From Massilia sp. ZL223 (GTDB lineage Bacteria; Pseudomonadota; Gammaproteobacteria; Burkholderiales; Burkholderiaceae_D): 64,000 nt of DNA. Below, one piece after another: positions 24,945 through 32,218 of the stretch. The position numbers were made by a program, and so were the translations under genes. The notes below the pieces were generated by a model. That model saw nothing but the letters and a program-made list of their open reading frames with translations, did not search any database and was not told the origin of the DNA. The stretch covers positions 36,461 through 100,460 of the forward strand of contig NZ_JAGPWD010000015.1 in NCBI RefSeq assembly GCF_018119395.1, read 5' to 3'. The first letter of the stretch is position 1. Each line of letters begins with the position of its first letter.

Positions 24945-26159
24945 TCAGGCGGCACCTTTGTCAAAGGATTTGACGGAGCGAGGCCGGCTTTCAGCAGCGA
25001 CTGCCCGCAGGAAGAGGGCAAGCGAAACAAGGGACATCGCCAGCAATATGGACAACAGCACGCCAGGGGCGCTGTCATGGCGCAACAGCGTTGCGGCGAC
25101 AAGCGGCCCCGCGGCTTTCGATAGCAGCGAAGGACCTGCCATGGCGCCCGCGATGGCGCCATAGTTTTCGCGACCGAACAGGGCCTGTGGAATCGAACCG
25201 CGCACGATCGTCAGGATGCCGTTGCTCGCGCCGTAAAGCATGCAGAACATGGCCACCATCCACGCCTGCGAGCCGGCCAGTACGAGGATGAGCAGGGCCG
25301 CGGGCAGCATCGAGAAGGTGAGCACGCCAACCGTCTGCGGTGGCGTGTTGCGTGCGAACACCATCTCGGCGATACGCCCGGCCACCTGCATCGGACCGAT
25401 CAGCGCGGCCAGGAGGACTGCCATTGAGGCCGTCTGTCCCATGCGCTCGAGCAGGGGGATCAGATGGACCGCCATGGCGGAGAAGATGAAGGTGTTGGCC
25501 GAAAACGCCAAAGCCAGGGTCCAGAAGACCGGATGGCGCAGCGCCTCGGCCAGCGTGTGGCTGCGGCGCTTGCTGGCGAAGCCATGCTGCCCTTGCGGCT
25601 TGGGATCGGCGCTGAGACAGAGATGCAAGGGCATGCACACGGCGAGCTGCGCGACGCCATACCACAGATAGGTGTCGCGCCAGCCGAACATCGCATCGAG
25701 CCTGGCGGTGAGGGGCCAGAACAGGGTGCTGGCAAAGCCGCCGAACAGCGTCAGTGTCGAGATCGCCCGCCGTGTATCGAATCCGTGCTTGCGGTTGATC
25801 GTGGCGAAAGCGGCTTCGTACAAGGTGAGCGCCATCGCGATGCCGATCAGTGTCCATGCGAGATAGAAGGAGATGGCGTCGCTGGAACGACTGAGCCACA
25901 CGAGTCCGATCGCGCAGAGCAAGGAGCCGGCGGCCATGATGTAGCGGCCACCGTAGCGGTCGAGCAGCACGCCGGCCGGCGTGGCCGCCAGCCCGGCGAC
26001 CAGCAGGCTCCAGGAAAACGCGCCGAAGACGAGTTCGGGCGCGAGGCCCAGATCGCGCTGCATACCGGGCGCCATGATGGTGAAGGCGTAGTACAGCGAT
26101 CCCCAGGAAACGATCTGGGTAAGGGCAAGAATGCCGATGGTTCTGGATGGCTGATGCAT
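24945..26159 (-). CDS. MFS transporter of the arsenic cluster (404 aa)
   Basis: Twelve hydrophobic segments with the usual MFS loop after helix 2 (LLDRYGGRYIMAAGS) and a central cytoplasmic loop near residue 200 (DPKPQGQHGFASKRR). It has the 400-residue size of a 12-helix drug/organic-anion exporter. It sits between an ArsO-like flavoprotein and an ArsR gene, so export of an arsenic compound is likely by context. It is not ArsB or ACR3, and which compound it carries is unknown. CGGAG precedes ATG 26159. It follows the flavoprotein gene after 52 bases on the same strand. Confidence 0.8.
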   Translation of the reverse strand: MHQPSRTIGILALTQIVSWGSLYYAFTIMAPGMQRDLGLAPELVFGAFSWSLLVAGLAATPAGVLLDRYGGRYIMAAGSLLCAIGLVWLSRSSDAISFYLAWTLIGIAMALTLYEAAFATINRKHGFDTRRAISTLTLFGGFASTLFWPLTARLDAMFGWRDTYLWYGVAQLAVCMPLHLCLSADPKPQGQHGFASKRRSHTLAEALRHPVFWTLALAFSANTFIFSAMAVHLIPLLERMGQTASMAVLLAALIGPMQVAGRIAEMVFARNTPPQTVGVLTFSMLPAALLILVLAGSQAWMVAMFCMLYGASNGILTIVRGSIPQALFGRENYGAIAGAMAGPSLLSKAAGPLVAATLLRHDSAPGVLLSILLAMSLVSLALFLRAVAAESRPRSVKSFDKGAA

Positions 26160-26211
26160 GGGGAACTCCGGGACGGCGCCGCCGGCGCACGCCGGCGGCA
26201 GGATCGAGCGC

Positions 26212-27618
26212 TCAGGCGCAGCAGCTGGTTTCGGCAGGCTTGCTGCAGCCGCAGGCGCCTCGTGGCGATGGCGCCGGGACGCAGCAGGAAGCGGCCACCG
26301 CGGCCGGGACATCGCAGCAGGAGCCTGCCGGTTCGGCCGTGCTCTCGTAGGCCAGCCGCGTATTGCAGACACCCGTCTCCGGCAGGTCGAGCTGTACGTC
26401 GTCGGCCGCCGCCCTGTCCCCGGCCAGGGCCGCGACGACCGAGCGCACCTGCTCGTAGCCGGTCGCCATCAGGAAGTTGGGAGCACGGCCGTAACTCTTG
26501 GCGCCAACGGCGTAGTAAGCGGATTCCGGGTGCGCCAGTTCGCGGTGTCCATGTGGGCGGACCGTCCCGCAGCTATGCTCGTTCGGATCGATCAGCGGGG
26601 CGAGCGCGTCGGTGCTTTCGAGCCATGGGTCGTGACGCACGCGCAGTTCGCGGGTGATGCCGAGGTCGGGCCGCGCACCGGCCGCGCAGATGATGCGGTC
26701 GATGCCGTCGACCGTCGGCGCGATGCCGTCGACGGACTCTCCGGTCACGCGGATTTTTCCGCCATGCTCGGCCAGCTGCTCGATCCGGAAGTTCTGGTGC
26801 ATTTCCAGTCCACCCGAATCGCGCAAGGCCCGCAGGCGCATTCCCAGCTGGCCGCGCGCCTTCAGGCCATCGGCTTCGCCGCCGCCGAACACGCGGGCCA
26901 GCTGGGTGCCACGGGTGACCCATACGATGCTCGTGCCTGGGTGTTCTCGGGCCAGCTGGGCAAGCGCGAGCAAGGCGCCGGCGGCCGAGTGTCCGGCGCC
27001 CACGACCATGACTCGCCGGCCAGCGTAAAGTTCGCGTGCGGCGCCCAGTACGTCGGGCATGCCATAGTCGATCCGTTCTGCCAGCGCCGTTTCGCCCAAT
27101 GCCGCAATGCCGTCGGCGCCCAGGGGATTCTGATGCGACCACGTGCCGGTGGCGTCGATCACGGCGCTGGCCAGGTACTGGCGTACGCCGTCCGCGGTTT
27201 CAGCCCGGATGAGGAAGGGCGCAGCGTCGCGGCCCTTGGTCTTGACCTTGTCGAAACCAGCGCGTGTGATTGCAGTGACGCGGTGGCCGAGATAGAGGTT
27301 TGCTGCAATGCCGGGTAGCGCTGCCAATGGGGCCAGGTACTGGTCCAGCAATTCGCCGGCGGTCGGCAGGCCATCGTCATCCGGCGCCGCCCAGCCATGG
27401 CGCTGCAGCAGGCGCCGCGCCGCCTTGTCGACGTTGTATTGCCATGGCGAGAAAAGGCGCACATGACGGTATGAAGCCATGTTGGCGCCGACCGTGGTGC
27501 CGGCCTCGAGGAGCAAGGGCCTCAGCCCACGCTCGATCAAATGCGCTGCGGCGGCGAGGCCTACCGGTCCTCCACCCAGCACGGCGACTGGAAGCTGTTC
27601 TTTGGTCTCGATCATCAT
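26212..27618 (-). CDS. ArsO-like FAD/NAD(P)H flavoprotein with cysteine-pair tail (468 aa)
   Basis: Two dinucleotide-binding motifs are visible: VAVLGGGPVGLAAAAHL near the N-terminus (FAD) and VMVVGAGHSAAGALLAL near residue 210 (NADPH). This is the plan of flavin-containing monooxygenases and of the ArsO-type proteins of arsenic operons. The last 50 residues form a tail with Cys418, Cys434-Cys435, Cys445-Cys446, Cys456 and Cys458, and Cys466-Cys467. Such pairs bind As(III) or similar soft metalloids well, so the tail may deliver or sense arsenite (inference). AAGGAGAG precedes the ATG. It is the first gene of the left-going unit. Confidence 0.8.
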   Translation of the reverse strand: MMIETKEQLPVAVLGGGPVGLAAAAHLIERGLRPLLLEAGTTVGANMASYRHVRLFSPWQYNVDKAARRLLQRHGWAAPDDDGLPTAGELLDQYLAPLAALPGIAANLYLGHRVTAITRAGFDKVKTKGRDAAPFLIRAETADGVRQYLASAVIDATGTWSHQNPLGADGIAALGETALAERIDYGMPDVLGAARELYAGRRVMVVGAGHSAAGALLALAQLAREHPGTSIVWVTRGTQLARVFGGGEADGLKARGQLGMRLRALRDSGGLEMHQNFRIEQLAEHGGKIRVTGESVDGIAPTVDGIDRIICAAGARPDLGITRELRVRHDPWLESTDALAPLIDPNEHSCGTVRPHGHRELAHPESAYYAVGAKSYGRAPNFLMATGYEQVRSVVAALAGDRAAADDVQLDLPETGVCNTRLAYESTAEPAGSCCDVPAAVAASCCVPAPSPRGACGCSKPAETSCCA

Positions 27619-27679
27619 TTTCGCTCTCCTTATGTGTTCTGGTTTGGCGCAAGCCCGCGCGGCCCGGAAGTAAAACTAC

Positions 27680-27781
27680 ATTCGTCGAATTACGAGTATG
27701 CTTGTGGAACTCAAACCCTATCCCGGACATCACTCCGTTCAACTTGAAGATTTTCGGACTATTTCGTCATTCGACGAATGA
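27680..27781. promoter_or_regulatory. Two ATTCG-N-CGAAT palindromes in the divergent ars control region
   Basis: ATTCG-T-CGAAT at 27680-27690 and TCATTCG-A-CGAATGA at 27767-27781 share the same core and are 89 bases apart centre to centre. They lie between the flavoprotein start (27618) and arsR2 (27946), nearer the flavoprotein. A third, looser element TTCGA-N6-TCGAA is at 27816-27831. They are good candidates for an ArsR operator pair, most likely that of ArsR1, but this is not tested. Confidence 0.5.
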
Positions 27782-27890
27782 AGAATAATCGCCTGTCATG
27801 AAGTGGTCAAGAAGTTTCGATATATTTCGAAGTGTCGTAATGATCTAGTCCAGGCGGAGTCACGATGCCTTTGCTGCGCCAGCCTCGTCC

Positions 27891-27923
27891 TTGCTTGCGC
27901 TTTTTGATTCCACTATACTGGAA
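27891..27923 (+). promoter_or_regulatory. arsR2 promoter with overlapping operator-like palindrome
   Basis: TTGCTT (27891-27896) and TATACT (27914-27919) are spaced by 17 bases, a good sigma-70 pair. TTCCA-N6-TGGAA (27908-27923) covers the -10 box. A start near 27926 gives a 20-base leader holding AAAGGG before ATG 27946. Binding of ArsR2 to the palindrome would block the promoter. Confidence 0.6.
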
Positions 27924-27945
27924 ATATAAAATAAAGGGCTGAACG

Positions 27946-28290
27946 ATGGATACCAAACCGGCAATCGCGGCACTGGCTGCTCTGGCCCAGGAATCGCGCC
28001 TGGCGACTTTCCGGCTGCTCGTCCAGGCGGGGCCTGACGGTCTGCCGGCGAGCAAGATCGCAGAAGCGCTTGGCCTGCCGCCTTCCTCGCTCTCGTTTCA
28101 CCTCAAGGAACTCACCCACGCCCAGCTGGTCATTCCCCGCCAGGACGGGCGTTTCATCATTTATTCGGCGAACTTCGCCACGATGAACGGCTTACTTGGT
28201 TTCTTGACCGAGAACTGTTGTGGCGGCAACCCTTGTACGCCGGCCGGCATGGCGCACTGCGGCGGCGGGCCGTCGGACGTCGCCGCCTGA
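27946..28290 (+). CDS. arsR: ArsR-family repressor with C-terminal cysteine cluster (ArsR2, 114 aa)
   Basis: Winged-helix ArsR domain (ALAQESRLATFRLLVQAG; PPSSLSFHLKELTHAQLV recognition helix). The As(III) site appears to be C-terminal: Cys91-Cys92 and Cys97 in ENCCGGNPC, plus Cys105. This CC-x4-C pattern resembles the Acidithiobacillus ArsR type (Cys95, Cys96, Cys102) and differs from the N-terminal pair of ArsR1 in the same cluster. It is the first gene of arsR-arsC-aqpS-arsH and most likely controls its own promoter through the palindrome at 27908. Confidence 0.92.
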   Translation: MDTKPAIAALAALAQESRLATFRLLVQAGPDGLPASKIAEALGLPPSSLSFHLKELTHAQLVIPRQDGRFIIYSANFATMNGLLGFLTENCCGGNPCTPAGMAHCGGGPSDVAA

Positions 28291-28323
28291 TTTTCCACTG
28301 TCTCTTCCAATGAAGGTCTACCT

Positions 28324-28803
28324 GTGAACGTCCTGTTTCTCTGCACTGGCAATTCCTGCCGCTCGCTCATCAGCGAGGCCGTCTTCAATCATCTGGCGCC
28401 TGCGGGCTGGCATGCCATCAGCGCAGGCAGCCAGCCGACCGGCAAACTGAACGACAAGGCGCTCGCCCTGCTGGCCAGCAAAGGAATCTCGACCGAGGGC
28501 TACTACAGCAAGTCCTGGGACGATTTGCCGGCGACGCCGGACATCGTCGTCACCGTCTGCGTCTGCGCGGCCGGCGAAACCTGCCCGGCTTATCTCGGCC
28601 CGGTCCTGCGCACGCACTGGGGCGTGGAAGACCCGAGCCATGTCGCCGGCAGCGAGGACGAGATCAATGCCGCATTCGAGCAGGCGTACCGGATCTTGCG
28701 TGCACGCATCGAGGCCTTCCTCGCCCTGGCGCTGGACGAACTGAAGGGCGACCGGGTCCGCCTGAAGACGGAGCTGGACCGCATCGGCACGATGCAGGGC
28801 TAA
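28324..28803 (+). CDS. arsC: Arsenate reductase, low-molecular-weight phosphatase type, GTG start
   Basis: 159 aa. Reduces arsenate to arsenite. The N-terminal LFLCTGNSCRS is the CX5R phosphatase loop with Cys7 and Cys12. Cys79, Cys81 and Cys87 (TVCVCAAGETCPAY) supply the relay cysteines used by thioredoxin- or glutaredoxin-coupled enzymes. GTG 28324 is the start because no in-frame ATG precedes VLFLCTGN. An AAGG site precedes it. A tiny ATG frame at 28309 ends on the same bases and is probably meaningless. It follows arsR2 by 33 bases and stops six bases before the aquaporin ATG at 28810. Confidence 0.93.
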   Translation: MNVLFLCTGNSCRSLISEAVFNHLAPAGWHAISAGSQPTGKLNDKALALLASKGISTEGYYSKSWDDLPATPDIVVTVCVCAAGETCPAYLGPVLRTHWGVEDPSHVAGSEDEINAAFEQAYRILRARIEAFLALALDELKGDRVRLKTELDRIGTMQG

Positions 28804-28815
28804 GGAGAGATGCGT

Positions 28816-29538
28816 ATGACCCTCGCACGACGTCTGGTTGCGGAAGGCGTGGGCACGGCCATGCTGCTGGCGGTAGTGGTCGGCTCGGGCATCATGGCCG
28901 AAGGCCTCGCGGGCGGCAATATCGCCATTGCGCTGCTGGCCAACACGATTGCCACCGGGGCCGGCCTGGTGGCGCTGATCCTGATGTTCGGTACGATTTC
29001 GGGCGCCCATTTCAATCCGGTGGTTACACTCTCCGAAGCGTGGCAGAAGAACATCGCGAGGTCCGACATCCTTCCTTACCTGGCGGTGCAGATCGGCGGC
29101 GCATTTGCGGGCGTGGCGGCAGCCCACGCCATGTTCGGCGAACCGCTTTACCTGGCGTCCGAACACGTGCGCACCGGGGGCGCGCAATGGTGGAGCGAGT
29201 TTGTCGCGACGTTTGGACTGATCGGTGTGATCATCGGCTGCTCCAGAAGCCGGCCGGGAATGACCCCGTTTGCAGTGGCCGCCTATATCACCGCTGCTTA
29301 CTGGTTCACGGCGTCGACGTCCTTCGCCAATCCGGCCGTCACGCTGGCGCGCGCCGCCAGCGACACCTTTGCCGGCATTCGCCCGGCCGATGTGCCCGGG
29401 TTCATCCTGGCGCAGCTTGCCGGCGCCGTGGCCGCGACCTTGCTCTTCACCTGGCTATACCCGGCGCCGCCCGCCAATGCCACCGTTGGCGGCACGGTCG
29501 CACCGGGTGACTTCGCCGCTCAACACCTGGACCATTAA
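28816..29538 (+). CDS. aqpS: Aquaglyceroporin of the arsenic operon (AqpS-like, 240 aa)
   Basis: A six-helix MIP channel with the two half-helix motifs HFNPVV (Asn67) and FANPAV (Asn172). Position and gene order match the AqpS channel of Sinorhizobium ars operons, which lets arsenite made by ArsC leave down its gradient. ATG 28816 is preferred over ATG 28810, because AAGGAG at 28802-28807 is eight bases from the former but only two from the latter. The start lies 12 bases after the arsC stop. Confidence 0.92.
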   Translation: MTLARRLVAEGVGTAMLLAVVVGSGIMAEGLAGGNIAIALLANTIATGAGLVALILMFGTISGAHFNPVVTLSEAWQKNIARSDILPYLAVQIGGAFAGVAAAHAMFGEPLYLASEHVRTGGAQWWSEFVATFGLIGVIIGCSRSRPGMTPFAVAAYITAAYWFTASTSFANPAVTLARAASDTFAGIRPADVPGFILAQLAGAVAATLLFTWLYPAPPANATVGGTVAPGDFAAQHLDH

Positions 29539-29541
29539 CCC

Positions 29542-30255
29542 ATGACGATTTCCGACCTCCCTAACGTCAAGCCCGAGTTGCTCGACGTCCCCAGCGTCGA
29601 CAAGCTCATGCCGGTGGGCGACCTGTCGCATCCGCCGCGTATCCTGATGCTGTATGGCTCGCTGCGCGAACGCTCCTTCAGCCGTTTCCTGACCCACGAG
29701 GCGGCGCGCATCCTGGAGCATTTCGGCGCCGAGGTAAAGATATTCGATCCGATGGAGCTGCCGATGGTCGGCAGCGTGCCCGAAACGCATCCGAAGGTGC
29801 TTGAACTGCGGGAACTGTGCCTGTGGTCGGAAGGGCAGGTATGGTGCAGCCCCGAGCGCCATGGCGCAATCACGGCGGTCATGAAGAACCAGATCGACTG
29901 GATTCCCTTGGAAATGGGCGCTATCCGGCCAAGCCAGGGACGCACACTGGCGGTAATGCAGGTCTGCGGCGGCTCCCAGTCCTTCAATGTGGTGAACACC
30001 CTGCGCCTGCTGGGCCGCTGGATGCGCATGTTCACCATCCCGAACCAGTCATCGGTACCGATGGCGTACAAGGAATTCGACGAAGCCGGCCGCATGCGGC
30101 CCTCCGCATACTATGACCGCGTCGTCGACGTGATGGAGGAGCTTTACAAGATCACCTTGCTGATGCGTGGTCGCGCCGGCTACCTGACGGACCGCTATAG
30201 CGAGCGAAACGAGCGTGCCCGTAAGGCGATCGACCGGCAAATCGAAAAGTTATAG
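29542..30255 (+). CDS. arsH: ArsH, NADPH-dependent FMN oxidoreductase
   Basis: 237 aa. The flavodoxin-like fold is marked by [16 protein letters not shown] (FMN phosphate loop). [20 protein letters not shown] and [20 protein letters not shown] follow, all typical of ArsH. ArsH oxidises trivalent organoarsenicals or acts as an NADPH-FMN reductase, giving resistance to methylated or aromatic arsenicals. It starts three bases after the aquaporin stop, ending the unit arsR-arsC-aqpS-arsH. Confidence 0.95.
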   Translation: MTISDLPNVKPELLDVPSVDKLMPVGDLSHPPRILMLYGSLRERSFSRFLTHEAARILEHFGAEVKIFDPMELPMVGSVPETHPKVLELRELCLWSEGQVWCSPERHGAITAVMKNQIDWIPLEMGAIRPSQGRTLAVMQVCGGSQSFNVVNTLRLLGRWMRMFTIPNQSSVPMAYKEFDEAGRMRPSAYYDRVVDVMEELYKITLLMRGRAGYLTDRYSERNERARKAIDRQIEKL

Positions 30256-30444
30256 GACGCTGTCCGAGATCCTGTTCCGGGGCGATAGCGTTTGCGGCAA
30301 AGCTCCTCGTAACGCCGACGCTGCATCGCGGCGGCAATCCTGTACTGGCTCAGCAGTTCATGGTTTTCCAGTTGCGCGGCTTGCATTCGGCGAAGCATTT
30401 CAGCGCCTGTAGGTGATGACGGAAGTGCTCCGGACTTAATTATT
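30256..30444. other. Intergenic stretch with an orphan minus-strand reading frame
   Basis: No firm gene. On the minus strand a frame around 30195-30398 reads protein-like (MQAAQLENHELLSQYRIAAA, then QRRRYEELC). It overlaps the arsH end and has no ribosome site, so it may be a gene remnant. No terminator for arsH is evident here. Confidence 0.35.
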
Positions 30445-30474
30445 TTGTAACTAGTGGTTTTTTAGCATTATACT
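30445..30474 (+). promoter_or_regulatory. Sigma-70-like promoter of the PEP-CTERM gene
   Basis: TTGTAA (30445-30450) and TATACT (30469-30474) with an 18-base spacer precede the gene at 30527 by about 50 bases. The region is strikingly AT-rich compared with the rest of the window. Confidence 0.5.
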
Positions 30475-30526
30475 TGGTCAACATGCAGGCAAACATCCAC
30501 GACCTTGTGAATCCAGGTGAGGGCAT

Positions 30527-31474
30527 ATGCGAAAACTAGGGCAAAAGATTCTTGGGACGATACTGGCGCTCGCATCGATGAGCGCCTTGGCGGCACCGAT
30601 CCCAAGCACAGTCGGGGTTGGCGCAGCGACCGGTACGCTCGACTGCGCCATGACAAGCGATGGCAAATGCATATGGAAGTCTTCCACGGCCTCCGGTTAT
30701 GAAACCGTCGGCAGCAATACCACTACCCCAATCAGCGGCGCCTCTTCCGCATCCGACGTGCGCGGCGTGGCCAAGGCATGGGGGGAAGCGAACTTCGATA
30801 GTTATCTACCGAGCTTGCATGCCTACGCGAGCAGCAACGGCGCCTATGTTGCGAACTTTTCGGCCTTGGCGGGCAAGGCGGTCAGTCCAGGTCAACCAGG
30901 CGTCGTCTATACCGGCGCGGGCGCGGGCATCGCCGACGCGAATGTCTGGGCTGTCCAGGGTTACCGGTATACGGGCCAGACCCCCTTCCAGTTGACAGTG
31001 ACCGGCGTGCTCGACAGTCAGTTTTCGTCCAATGGACAGCAAGGAAGCCTGGGCCACAGCGGTTTTAGACTGAGTATTTTCGACGCGAATGCGTATGTGT
31101 TCGATCCAGGCCAGAACAGCCTGGCGTACTCGCCGACCTTTTGCCCTCTGATGAACAACCCGTCGAGGTTCTGCTCGGGCGCCCCACAGGTATTCGCCCA
31201 TGGAAGCGACAGCTTGTTTGACACCGGCACGGTATCGCTGACGGTCGGGCATCTTGTCAATCCCGGCGACGAATTCTTTGTAGGAGCTTTCCTGGATGCC
31301 AGTGTTTGCTGCGGATTGACCGCAGACTCTTCGCACACACTGAACCTCGCGTTCAACGACTTCAGCATGTTGGAGAGTATTCCCGTTCCGGGTGTGGTGC
31401 CTGAACCTGCTTCGGTATTCGTATTCATGTCCGGACTGGCCTTGTTGAGCATGCGCCGCCGCAAGGCAAGCTGA
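30527..31474 (+). CDS. PEP-CTERM sorted exported protein (315 aa)
   Basis: A signal peptide (MRKLGQKILGTILALASMSALA) starts the protein. A VPEPASVFVFMSGLALLSMRRRKAS ending gives the PEP motif, a membrane helix and an Arg-rich tail, the sorting signal read by EpsH/XrtA-type exosortases. The middle is a Ser/Gly/Thr-rich beta-type ectodomain with cysteines (including VCCGL) and no enzyme motif seen. Such proteins belong with exopolysaccharide or floc formation; the exosortase is not in this window. GGTGAGGG precedes the ATG. It stands alone with its own promoter and a terminator right after. Confidence 0.9.
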   Translation: MRKLGQKILGTILALASMSALAAPIPSTVGVGAATGTLDCAMTSDGKCIWKSSTASGYETVGSNTTTPISGASSASDVRGVAKAWGEANFDSYLPSLHAYASSNGAYVANFSALAGKAVSPGQPGVVYTGAGAGIADANVWAVQGYRYTGQTPFQLTVTGVLDSQFSSNGQQGSLGHSGFRLSIFDANAYVFDPGQNSLAYSPTFCPLMNNPSRFCSGAPQVFAHGSDSLFDTGTVSLTVGHLVNPGDEFFVGAFLDASVCCGLTADSSHTLNLAFNDFSMLESIPVPGVVPEPASVFVFMSGLALLSMRRRKAS

Positions 31475-31493
31475 TACGCCGCCGAAAGCCGGC

Positions 31494-31533
31494 AATGAAG
31501 AAGGGCCGCCAGCCAGGGCGGCCCTTCTTCATT
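31494..31533. terminator. Bidirectional terminator between convergent genes
   Basis: A perfect 17-bp inverted repeat (31494-31510 with 31517-31533) around the loop AGCCAG. The GC core is GGGCCGCC/GGCGGCCC, and the outer AATGAAGAA/TTCTTCATT supplies A- and T-rich ends for both directions. It lies between the PEP-CTERM gene and the YdeI-like gene, which converge. Confidence 0.85.
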
Positions 31534-31549
31534 GCGCCCAGTATGTCGT

Positions 31550-32155
31550 TCAGCAATTCATGTATTTCCAGTTGCGCTTCTTGCCTTCAGCGATCCATTC
31601 GACTGCCTGCTCGAGGCGGCGCAGGCGGGTGGCCTCGGTCTTGGCGTCGAGCAGCCACTCCACATACTCGCGCTTGGCGCTGGGCGAGAACGCCTGGAAG
31701 TGCCCGCTCGCGCCCGGCTTGTCTTCGAGCGCCGCGAGGAAATACTCCGGCGCCACGACGTCGCGCACCACCTTCGGCTTGGCGCGGGCCGGGGCCTTGA
31801 CGCCTTCCACGTTCAGCGCCATCGCCTTCTTGACGTAGCCGGCCAGCGTCTTCTTCGGCGGCAAATCCTTGAGCGAGGCGATGCGGCCGAACTGGCCCAT
31901 GGCCTCGCGTCCCTTGTCGTCTTCCTGGGCGATCAAGAGCTCGCCTTTCCAGAAGCCGAAGGCGCAATGGGCCTTGAACGAGGCCATGTTGCACAGCATG
32001 CCCTGGTAGAGGAAGAAGGGCATGCTCCACTTGATGGTCTCTTCGACCTCGGGACAAGCCTCGTGCACCACCTGGCGCAGGTGGGTCAGGATGGGCTGGG
32101 CGAATTCGGCCGAGTTGGCGATGTAGGCGTCGATACGCGGGTCGAGGGTAGGCAT
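31550..32155 (-). CDS. YdeI/OmpD-associated, DUF1801-type protein (201 aa)
   Basis: The N-terminal half is a DUF1801 fold (ILTHLRQVVHEACPEVEETIKWSMPFFLYQG, FGFWKGELL). The C-terminal half holds the YdeI-type segment (FSPSAKREYVEWLLDAKTEATRLRRLEQAVEWIAEGKKRNWKYM). Family members have been linked to bacteriocin or peptide protection but have no proven enzyme activity. It is a soluble cytoplasmic protein. It converges on the PEP-CTERM gene and is preceded by the DUF2325 gene on the same strand after 63 bases. Confidence 0.85.
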   Translation of the reverse strand: MPTLDPRIDAYIANSAEFAQPILTHLRQVVHEACPEVEETIKWSMPFFLYQGMLCNMASFKAHCAFGFWKGELLIAQEDDKGREAMGQFGRIASLKDLPPKKTLAGYVKKAMALNVEGVKAPARAKPKVVRDVVAPEYFLAALEDKPGASGHFQAFSPSAKREYVEWLLDAKTEATRLRRLEQAVEWIAEGKKRNWKYMNC

Positions 32156-32218
32156 GGTGGTCTCCGGTTTTGATACCGATTTTGCTCAATAGCATCAGAA
32201 TTGTCCATCTGCCGCGTG

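Noticed and set aside
23161..30260. The ars cluster as a tRNA-integrated genomic island
   Set aside because: It starts just after tRNA-Thr, but no integrase gene and no second copy of the tRNA 3' end were seen by eye within the window. The idea is possible but unsupported.
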